NCBI GenBank assembly: GCA_024405335.1
Contig: JAKSOX010000149.1
Span: forward strand, 1-5,151
Direction of reading: 5' to 3'
DNA length: 5,151 bases
Origin: Kiritimatiellia bacterium
GTDB taxonomy: Bacteria > Verrucomicrobiota > Kiritimatiellia > RFP12 > UBA1067
Both the position numbers and the translations under genes were made by a program. Below, piece after piece: positions 1-5,151 of this stretch; position 1 is the stretch's first letter; every line of letters starts with the position of its first letter. The notes under the pieces are model-generated. The model did no database searches. It saw nothing but the letters and a program-made list of their open reading frames with translations, and had not been told where the DNA came from.

Positions 1-41
1 AATCCTCCACCTCGACAACTTGCCTTTCCAATTTGACTCAC

Positions 42-56
42 GAGATTGTACAACTC
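42..56. promoter_or_regulatory. Small palindrome upstream of the promoter, possible regulator site
   Basis: TTGTACAA (46-53) is a perfect 8-bp palindrome. Its flanks GAG (42-44) and CTC (54-56) extend the symmetry, with A45 as a one-base bulge. The centre lies about 63 bases upstream of the predicted transcript start, where many activators of the class I type bind. This rests on symmetry and position only; an 8-bp palindrome can occur by chance. Confidence 0.2.
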
Positions 57-77
57 CCCGCTCGCGTCACTGTCCGC

Positions 78-106
78 TTGCGCGAGGAAAGTCGTTTTGC
101 TATATT
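78..106 (+). promoter_or_regulatory. Predicted sigma-70-type promoter with extended -10, driving the three-gene operon
   Basis: The -10 hexamer TATATT (101-106) matches TATAAT at five of six positions. It is preceded by TGC (98-100), giving an extended -10 (TGnTATATT). A weak -35, TTGCGC (78-83, three of six matches), lies exactly 17 bases upstream. The predicted transcript start is near 113, leaving a leader of about 66 nt before the first ATG. The A/T-rich hexamer stands out in a GC-rich setting. The housekeeping consensus is assumed to apply in this organism; a dedicated sigma factor or activator for secretion genes cannot be excluded. Confidence 0.5.
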
Positions 107-110
107 GTGC

Positions 111-150
111 GCCGACGCCGATTCGGGGGCGGGCGGCGTTTTGGCTTTTT
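111..150 (+). terminator. Hairpin plus T-run in the leader (terminator-like or 5' stem-loop)
   Basis: ACGCCG (115-120) pairs perfectly with CGGCGT (134-139) around a 13-nt loop. G114 can wobble-pair with T140. After a two-base bulge, GCC (111-113) pairs with GGC (143-145). Five T residues (146-150) follow directly. This has the form of an intrinsic terminator. It starts almost at the predicted transcript start, so it may instead end a transcript entering from upstream, act as an attenuator, or simply form a protective 5' stem-loop. Confidence 0.4.
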
Positions 151-166
151 GATTCCACGCCCCAGC

Positions 167-171
167 AGGAG
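167..171 (+). promoter_or_regulatory. Ribosome binding site for the first gene, fixes its start
   Basis: AGGAG lies seven bases before ATG 179-181. The reading frame stays open upstream to the window edge, so this site, together with the arginine-rich and unlikely protein that the upstream extension would encode, decides the start at 179. Confidence 0.75.
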
Positions 172-178
172 CGAAAAC

Positions 179-598
179 ATGGTAGAAAACGAGTTCACAG
201 ATGCGCTGAAGGCGCTGGACGCCGACGGCGGCGAACTGCATTTGTCGCCCGACGGGGCGGCCAAACTCTCGGCCGGAGGCGTGGAGATGACGTTCGTGGT
301 GCCCGCGTCATCGCCGCAGACCGTGTACTGCCGCGCCGAGGTCGCCCCGTTGGAGGGGTTGGACGAGAACGCGCTCGCGCCGACGCTTCTGGAGGGCTGT
401 TTCATGTGGCAGGCGACCGGCGGCGGAACGCTCTCCGTGCGCGACGGGCGGGTTTATCTCACCGATCGGCGCGAGGCGCGGTTCTTTGCGGACGCCGACG
501 CGCTGGCCGGCTACGTGGAGAGTTTCGCCGAAACCGTGCGCCTCTGGCGCGAGCGGATGGAGACGTTCCGGATCTCTGGCGGAAAGGAGGCCAAGTGA
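179..598 (+). CDS. Putative class I type III secretion chaperone (CesT/Tir-chaperone-like), 139 aa
   Basis: This is probably a cytoplasmic chaperone that binds the N-terminal region of a type III effector and keeps it competent for export. The protein is small and acidic, within the usual 120-160 aa of the family. Its predicted order fits the class I fold: a first helix (about 2-15), strands about 18-56 (including VEMTFVV, 35-41), a dimer-helix segment DENALAPTLLEGCFMW (62-77), a GGGTLSVRDGRVYLTD strand pair (81-96), and a long C-terminal amphipathic helix ending LWRERM (about 103-127). The segment from LLEG through TGGGTLSV to the C-terminal W-R helix is the part that most resembles CesT-type chaperones. 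The stop overlaps the next ATG by one base, and a large candidate client follows two genes downstream. No database search was run; the family call rests on pattern and context. The specific partner is inferred. Confidence 0.65.
   Translation: MVENEFTDALKALDADGGELHLSPDGAAKLSAGGVEMTFVVPASSPQTVYCRAEVAPLEGLDENALAPTLLEGCFMWQATGGGTLSVRDGRVYLTDRREARFFADADALAGYVESFAETVRLWRERMETFRISGGKEAK
584..590 (+). promoter_or_regulatory. Ribosome binding site for the second gene
   Basis: AAGGAGG lies inside the last codons of the first gene, seven bases before ATG 598-600. With the one-base TGATG overlap it implies translational coupling and rules out the longer upstream reading of the frame. Confidence 0.8.
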
Positions 599-1089
599 TG
601 GACTACCGCGAACTGGCGAACGGGCTTTTGGCCGAATTGGGCGAACTCACGGGCCGCACGCTCAAGCTGGACGAGAACGACGGCTGTTCGTTCCTGTTCG
701 AGGGCTGGGTGATGAACGTGATGCTGCTGCCGAAGTCGGGGCATCTGATTCTGATGGGCGTGCTGGGGAGGATGGAGAACGACGCGAACGCGCCTCGGCG
801 CGCGCGGCGTCTTCTGGAGATGCACGACGCCTGGCAGGAGTCAAAGGGTTTGACTTTCATGCTCGATCCCGAGGCGCGGACGGTGCTGGCGGCGGATCGC
901 CGCGCCATCGAGTCGTTGGACGACGCGAACGTCCTCGCGGCCTGGATCGAGCGGTTCCACGACGCCGCGGCCTTCGCCTGGGACGAACTCGAATTCAACT
1001 ATCCGTACGTGGACGACGAGCCGCTGGAGGACGAGAAACCGCTCATCCGCGAAGTGGAGTCCGTTGCCGACGGAAAGGAGGTGCGCTGA
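598..1089 (+). CDS. Second putative class I type III secretion chaperone (CesT-like) with acidic tail, 163 aa
   Basis: This is probably a second cytoplasmic export chaperone. It follows the same class I plan: N-terminal helix DYRELANGLLAELGELTG (2-19), strand TLKLDENDGCSFLFEG (21-36), strand WVMNVMLLPKSGHLILMGVL (37-56), a helix about 65-82, strand pair GLTFMLDPEARTVLAAD (84-100), and a C-terminal helix NVLAAWIERFHDAAAFAWDE (111-130). The opening pattern, a helix followed by a strand ending at an acidic D-E-N-D-G turn, is typical of CesT-family members. A tail of about 33 residues after the fold (131-163) is rich in Asp and Glu, longer than most chaperones carry. It differs clearly from the first chaperone, so the two are not recent copies. 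They could form a heterodimer, as known for SycN-YscB and Scc1-Scc4, or each bind a separate site on the large protein downstream. The pairing is inference. Confidence 0.62.
   Translation: MDYRELANGLLAELGELTGRTLKLDENDGCSFLFEGWVMNVMLLPKSGHLILMGVLGRMENDANAPRRARRLLEMHDAWQESKGLTFMLDPEARTVLAADRRAIESLDDANVLAAWIERFHDAAAFAWDELEFNYPYVDDEPLEDEKPLIREVESVADGKEVR
1075..1081 (+). promoter_or_regulatory. Ribosome binding site for the large third gene, fixes its start
   Basis: AAGGAGG lies seven bases before ATG 1089-1091, within the end of the second gene. The same frame is open back to about 486, but only as an arginine- and glycine-rich shadow of the chaperone genes, so the start at 1089 is preferred. 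The TGATG overlap again implies coupled translation. Confidence 0.85.
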
Positions 1090-4000
1090 TGCCGCCGATT
1101 GCAGATTCGTCGCTGGGCAGCCGTTTCTGGATCACGTCCGACTTCGTCCAGCTGGGAAAGTTCTACGGGGCCGAAGGCGCGTCCGGAACCGCGCCGGTGG
1201 GCACCGAAGTCGGCGACTTCGAGGTGGTGGGCGGCGAAGTCGGGGACGTCGACTCGACCGAACAGGGCAGCGTGATCGGCGGCGACGCCGCCCTCACGTC
1301 GCTCGCCAACGGCGACGACGCCACGATCAAGAACGTCTGCATGCGGGCGAAGCTGCTCGCGCCGGGGTTCACCGACGCGAACAATCCCGTTGACGCCCTG
1401 AAGGGTTCGGCGACGTTCACGCTGGACAAGCTGGGGATCGACGACCCTCCTGGCTTCGTGAAGAAACTTGCGCGAATGAACCGGCTCTACCAGCCGGCGG
1501 ACGCGCGGCCGAAGGGCGAGCTGACGGACGACGAACTCAAGCAGGTCAAGGTCGCGCTTGCGCACATGGTGATGTCCAATGAGTTCGCCGCCCGCGCGCA
1601 TCAGGGAAAGCCGCTCACCAAGGAGGGACGTCTCGCGCTCGCCAACGCCACGCTCGGCCTCATGAAGCTCTTCCGCGAGGGCAAGGTGAACAGCGAAAAC
1701 CTCTCCGACTTCCTTCAGGGCGAGGTGGTGGATCTCAACAAGCCGGGCGACGTGTACCGCCTCGCCGTGAAGACGGCGCAGAAGGCGCGCGAGACGTTCG
1801 TGGACGAGGTGACCGTGCGCGCGAACTTCGCGCGCGTGAAGGCGGCGGCGCTCGACGCCGCCCGGAATCTGCCGCCGGACGCGCAGGCGCGCGCGTTCGA
1901 CCGTTTGGCCGAACTGGCCGAGAAGGTCGACAACCTCATCGCGCAGCGCAAGGCGGCGTCCAAGATCCTCGATCTCACCTACGACGTCGGAGACGGCAAG
2001 ACGGGGACGATCAAGGACAAGATCAAGGACGCGCGCGAGGCCCTGCGCGCTTTCCGCTACGACCTCGACCGGGCCACGCACGTCGGAATGCGCAAAATGG
2101 AGTCGTTCCGCCGCCGGATGGACGATCTGGGGTCGACGTCCGCAAACCGGGTGGACGCGGCGAAGTACCAGTCGCTTGTGGACGCGGAGGACGAGGTGAA
2201 CGCGTTGATGCGGCATCTCGGGGTCCGCGGCGGAATCCCGGCGGAAGAAATGCCGCAGGTGGAGAGCGTGGCCGACACTTCGGCGCGGGCGACGGAGCTT
2301 ACGCACGCCACGAACAACCACATCCGCTACTTCTTCAGCGGCGCGGAGTCGAAGCGCGAGAAGTTCGCCAGGGAAACGCACGCGATGTTCGACCCGATGG
2401 TCGAGAAGGGCGGCACGAAGACGGTGGTTTTCGAGGCGGGGGCGGACGTGCGCGCCGGGGTGAAGCTCGGCGAGAACGGAATGCTCGACGCGCGCGCCGG
2501 CGCGAAGTACGAGCAGAAGGCGACGATCACCGTCGCGCCCGGCGGCGGCGAAGTGACGGTGACGTACTACAACGGCGGCGCGGCCGAGGCCCGGGCGGAG
2601 GCCGGCTTCGGCGTGGGGGAGTGGGGCGAGAACACCAAGGGCGCCAAGGTCGGCGGACACGCTGAGGCCGGCGGGGAGATCGGCGGCGGCCGCGGCCGCA
2701 CCGTGACCTACCGGTCGCTGGACGATTTCATCCGCGACTGCCGCGGCGAGAGTTCGCTCACGCGCGTGGGGATGGGCAGCTCCTTCCTCTGCCTCGGCAA
2801 GATCGCCGCCGCCGGACGCGCGCTCATCCGCGGCGTGCGCAACTTCGTCTCCTGGGTGGGGCTGCGCATCCACAAGAGCGTGGAGAACAACGCGGCCTAC
2901 CGCGCCCTGCTCCGGAAAAGCGGAGTGCTGGGCTCGCTCGACACGATCCTCGGCGAACCGCCGGGGCGCGGCGTCAAGACGAGCATGAAGACCTACGACG
3001 TGTTCAAGGGCGGTTTCGACGTGGGCGGCGGAATGAACGTGAATCTCTTCACCGGGGTCGACAAGACCACCGGCATGGAGAACAGCGCGTCCGTGTTCGA
3101 CCTCGGAGGCAAGTTCTCCTACTCCGGCGAAAAGCAGCTTCGCGTCCACGGCGAAGAGATGCGCATGCGCATCGACACCTTCCGGCAGGAATCCGACGAA
3201 CTGCTGGAGACGCGCTACCGCGAAAGCGCGCGCCGCTTCCCCGACATGACGCTCGACCTCGACAACGAAGGGAACGCGATGAAGCTCTTCCGCGCCATGG
3301 ACGAAAAGCTCACGGCGCTCGAAGACGAGGCGTCCAGCTACGCGCCCGCCGACGCCCGCTGGACGACCTGCTGCCAGAAGCTCCAGGCGCTTTCCGTCCA
3401 GTACGTGCTCGTCGAGCGGCTGATGGCGGGACTCGCGCAGGCGGAGGAGTCGCTGGGCGGCGAATCGACCGAGGGGCGCGATCTCCTCGCCGCCGCGCGC
3501 ACGAACTTCGCGGAGCGCATCTCGAATCCGGCTCTGGCGATCCCGGACGACGTGTTCGCCAGGGAGATGATGGAGACGACCTCTGAAACCGACAACGGCA
3601 AGACCACGCACAAGGTCGCGTTCAAGGTGGACTACAACGTGGGATCCGACTACGTCAAGGGCCAGGTCACGGACAACGTGTCGTCTTTGCAGGCGCACGA
3701 GGGGGACGGCTTCGGGAAGGCGATGGGGCGCGATCTGGGCAAGGCCGCGCTTGGAAACACCGAATCCACCGTGACTTCGCAGCTTGGCCTTTCGGGGAGC
3801 GTGGAGGGCTATCGGACCGTGGAAACCCCCGACCACGACGACGCCGACCGGCCCTACCGCAACGGAAAGACCGTCACGCTGGGAATCAAGCTGGACGTCA
3901 ACATGCCCGTGCGCGCGCTCGTGGAGACGATCGCGCGGAAGTACGTCGACACGCTCGCGGACAAGTCGGAGGCGAAGGTGGAGTCCGTGATGAAGGAGGT

Positions 4001-4799
4001 CTGGGCCGTGGTGCTGCCCGAGTCCGTCGTCACCACCGTCGCGGGCGCGACAATCGAGACGTTCGTCACGGAATACGGCAAGCTCACGCTCGGCAAGGCG
4101 CTCACCGGCGAAGGCGGCAAATTCCACGAGTTCCTCGGCGCTCCGCTCATGAAGGCGCTCACGGGGCAGGTTCCGCTGCAGGGGCTTGAAGTGGGAATGG
4201 ACTTCGGCTTCAGCAAGACGATCGAGTTCAAGTTCAGGAGCGGACGGCTGGCGTCGTTCGCGGTCACGGACGACTCCAAGATGAATTCGACGCTGGGCGT
4301 CCGTTTCCAGGCGGGTCCGGTGGGCGTGGGCGTGCACATGAAGAGCGGATTCAACCAGTCGATGGTGGAGCGGAGCATTTATCCGAACCCGTCGATCGAC
4401 ACGCTGCTCGAGCGCACGGCGGATTTCCTGCGCGGCGGCGAACAGGGCAAGCTCGGCCTTTTCCTGGCGCACAACCGCTCGGGTTCGCTCAAGGCGTTCA
4501 ACTCGGCGCGGGCGGCGTTCGAACCCGGACCCGAGGGCGACGCCGCCGAAATCCGGCGGCGGTTCGACGAGGCGAAGGAGGCGATGCGGAACGTCGCCGG
4601 CACCGCACGCGACCGTTCGGTGCGCGACCGCGCGCGCGAATACCTGGCGGAGCTCGACGTCGCATCAAGCGTCGTCTCGCGCTGCACGGACGCGGACTCC
4701 GAAGCCGTGCGGCTGGCGGCGCTGGAGCGTCTGCTCACGGTGATGACGCGTTCCTTCGAGCTGCTGCACGAGGCAAACTACAAAAACGCCCAGCATTGA
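1089..4799 (+). CDS. Large putative type III effector with alternating helical and beta-strand blocks, 1236 aa
   Basis: I do not recognise a named family; a secreted type III effector is inferred from the two chaperone-like genes coupled upstream. There is no signal peptide. The first 25 or so residues (MPPIADSSLGSRF...) are polar and Ser-containing, compatible with a type III signal, and residues 25-105 are acidic and Gly-rich, a plausible chaperone-binding zone. Residues about 110-440 are helical and charged, with coiled-coil character. Four blocks of alternating polar and hydrophobic strands follow: 444-541, 634-688, 838-939 and 1031-1091. Helical stretches separate them (543-633, with an amphipathic segment at 564-596; 689-837; 940-1030), and a helical C-terminus closes the protein (1092-1236). 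Clear strands include TVTLGIKLDVNM (928-939) and HKVAFKVDYNV (841-851). This layout recalls the AvrE/DspE channel-forming effectors, but no WxxxE motif is present and the length is shorter than that family's usual 1600-1900 aa. A large adhesin or structural protein is the alternative. Confidence 0.55.
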   Translation: MPPIADSSLGSRFWITSDFVQLGKFYGAEGASGTAPVGTEVGDFEVVGGEVGDVDSTEQGSVIGGDAALTSLANGDDATIKNVCMRAKLLAPGFTDANNPVDALKGSATFTLDKLGIDDPPGFVKKLARMNRLYQPADARPKGELTDDELKQVKVALAHMVMSNEFAARAHQGKPLTKEGRLALANATLGLMKLFREGKVNSENLSDFLQGEVVDLNKPGDVYRLAVKTAQKARETFVDEVTVRANFARVKAAALDAARNLPPDAQARAFDRLAELAEKVDNLIAQRKAASKILDLTYDVGDGKTGTIKDKIKDAREALRAFRYDLDRATHVGMRKMESFRRRMDDLGSTSANRVDAAKYQSLVDAEDEVNALMRHLGVRGGIPAEEMPQVESVADTSARATELTHATNNHIRYFFSGAESKREKFARETHAMFDPMVEKGGTKTVVFEAGADVRAGVKLGENGMLDARAGAKYEQKATITVAPGGGEVTVTYYNGGAAEARAEAGFGVGEWGENTKGAKVGGHAEAGGEIGGGRGRTVTYRSLDDFIRDCRGESSLTRVGMGSSFLCLGKIAAAGRALIRGVRNFVSWVGLRIHKSVENNAAYRALLRKSGVLGSLDTILGEPPGRGVKTSMKTYDVFKGGFDVGGGMNVNLFTGVDKTTGMENSASVFDLGGKFSYSGEKQLRVHGEEMRMRIDTFRQESDELLETRYRESARRFPDMTLDLDNEGNAMKLFRAMDEKLTALEDEASSYAPADARWTTCCQKLQALSVQYVLVERLMAGLAQAEESLGGESTEGRDLLAAARTNFAERISNPALAIPDDVFAREMMETTSETDNGKTTHKVAFKVDYNVGSDYVKGQVTDNVSSLQAHEGDGFGKAMGRDLGKAALGNTESTVTSQLGLSGSVEGYRTVETPDHDDADRPYRNGKTVTLGIKLDVNMPVRALVETIARKYVDTLADKSEAKVESVMKEVWAVVLPESVVTTVAGATIETFVTEYGKLTLGKALTGEGGKFHEFLGAPLMKALTGQVPLQGLEVGMDFGFSKTIEFKFRSGRLASFAVTDDSKMNSTLGVRFQAGPVGVGVHMKSGFNQSMVERSIYPNPSIDTLLERTADFLRGGEQGKLGLFLAHNRSGSLKAFNSARAAFEPGPEGDAAEIRRRFDEAKEAMRNVAGTARDRSVRDRAREYLAELDVASSVVSRCTDADSEAVRLAALERLLTVMTRSFELLHEANYKNAQH

Positions 4800-4845
4800 C
4801 ATTTCTCCAAATCGTTTCGGGGCAATTGCAGTTGAGAACGCAGGC

Positions 4846-4867
4846 GGCGGCAGCTTGAAATGCCGCC
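4846..4867 (+). terminator. GC-rich hairpin after the operon, weak terminator candidate
   Basis: GGCGGCA (4846-4852) and TGCCGCC (4861-4867) form a perfect 7-bp stem around an 8-nt loop, 47 bases after the stop of the large gene. The following tract is only ATTTG, so intrinsic termination would be weak. The right arm is also the start of the first 22-bp repeat unit, so the hairpin may belong to that structure rather than to the operon. Confidence 0.3.
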
Positions 4868-5014
4868 ATTTGCAGGTGGATTTGCCGTCATTCTTGTGGT
4901 GGAATGCCGTCATTCTTGTGGTGGAATGCCGTCATTTACAGGTGTGAATGCCGTCATTTCCAGTTGTAAGTGCCGTCAAAAGCATGGTGTAATGGCGTCA
5001 TTTCGCGACCAGGC
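4861..5014 (+). repeat. Seven tandem 22-bp direct repeats, core TGCCGTCATT
   Basis: Units begin at 4861, 4883, 4905, 4927, 4949, 4971 and 4993, an exact 22-base spacing throughout. Each opens with TGCCGTCATT or a near match (TGCCGCCATT at 4861, TGCCGTCAAA at 4971, TGGCGTCATT at 4993). A second, looser element of the CAGGTG/GGTGG type sits in the 3' half. The units at 4883 and 4905 are identical over all 22 bases; the others differ mainly after position 10. The spacing is about two helical turns, so all cores face the same side of the DNA. Candidates are a terminal transposase-binding array of an IS21-like element, an iteron array of a replication origin, or operator repeats. No partner gene lies in the window. 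The repeats themselves are certain; their role is open. Confidence 0.9.
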
Positions 5015-5151
5015 GAAGGAGGCACGGACGCGGTGCGCCAGTACCGCCCAATTTGGTCCCCACGCACCGATATCCGCTCTGCCCTCCCCGCTCTGCCCCC
5101 CTCGTCTGCGGCGAACGACGGACCAACCGTACGCTTCGGCTCAGAACCGCC
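5015..5151. other. Non-coding tail with a 14-bp tandem duplication; doubtful partial frame
   Basis: A 14-bp unit starting CCGCTCTGCCC occurs twice in tandem (5074-5087 and 5088-5101) with one mismatch. A frame starting with GTG at 5033 stays open to the window edge (39 codons) and has AAGGAGG (5016-5022) ten bases before it. Its product is rich in Pro, Ser and Arg and resembles nothing I know, so I do not call it a gene. No RNA gene or clear promoter is visible here. Confidence 0.4.

Noticed and set aside
1..36. End of an upstream gene (frame 1, stop TGA at 34-36)
   Set aside because: Only eleven codons are visible and nothing in them is recognisable; a chance open frame is as likely.
33..38. 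TTGACT as the -35 of a promoter
   Set aside because: No acceptable -10 hexamer lies 16-18 bases downstream (the region is CCCCGC-like); the 78-106 pair is better.
20..178. Upstream extension of the first gene from a TTG
   Set aside because: It would encode an Arg-rich run through the promoter and hairpin. ATG 179 has AGGAG at proper spacing and aligns with a normal chaperone N-terminus.
46..597. Plus-strand frame upstream of the second gene
   Set aside because: It is an Arg-rich shadow of the first gene; the ribosome site and overlap place the start at 598.
486..1088. Upstream extension of the large gene frame
   Set aside because: It is fully contained in the two chaperone-like genes in another frame and is Arg/Gly-rich. 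ATG 1089 has a strong ribosome site and a stop-start overlap.
999..4472. A 1157-codon open frame on the minus strand, antisense to the large gene
   Set aside because: The product is a His/Arg/Val/Leu-rich low-complexity sequence typical of the antisense shadow of a GC-rich gene. The plus-strand frame has a ribosome site, operon overlap and a sensible protein.
4665..4913. Minus-strand 82-codon frame across the end of the large gene and the array
   Set aside because: It runs through the repeats and the antisense of the large gene, with no ribosome site or recognisable protein.
4861..5014. CRISPR array
   Set aside because: The units are contiguous at a 22-bp period with no unique spacers, and no cas gene is present.

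Overview
This is a GC-rich bacterial window, roughly two-thirds G+C in the coding part by eye. It holds one compact plus-strand operon of three genes, followed by a non-coding tail that carries a regular repeat array. Strong AAGGAGG-type ribosome sites precede all three genes, and the codons favour G or C in third position. No 16S or housekeeping marker is present, so the organism cannot be named. A type III secretion system is implied by the gene content. That would fit GC-rich Proteobacteria or a T3SS-bearing lineage of the Planctomycetes-Verrucomicrobia-Chlamydiae/Lentisphaerae group, but this is only an inference.

Layout. Positions 1-178 are a leader region with an extended -10 promoter (78-106), a small palindrome upstream of it (42-56) and a GC-rich hairpin followed by five T residues (111-150). 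Positions 179-598 and 598-1089 encode two small acidic proteins (139 and 163 aa). Both look like class I (CesT/Tir-chaperone type) type III secretion chaperones. Positions 1089-4799 encode a 1236-aa protein with no signal peptide. It alternates long helical regions with four glycine-rich blocks of amphipathic beta strands. The three genes overlap by one base at each junction (TGATG), so they should be translationally coupled.

How the genes work together (inference). One or both small proteins would bind the N-terminal part of the large protein and hold it ready for export, making the third gene a type III effector or translocated toxin. Its helices plus separated beta-hairpin blocks recall the AvrE/DspE effector family, whose members form beta-barrel channels in host membranes. 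I see no clear sequence identity to that family, so this is a structural hypothesis and the best candidate in the window for something undescribed.

After the operon, 4861-5014 holds seven tandem units at an exact 22-bp period, with a conserved TGCCGTCATT core. The array could be the end of an IS21-like insertion sequence, an iteron-type origin or a binding-site array; the window ends before this can be decided. The last 137 bases contain only a short 14-bp tandem duplication and a doubtful partial reading frame.
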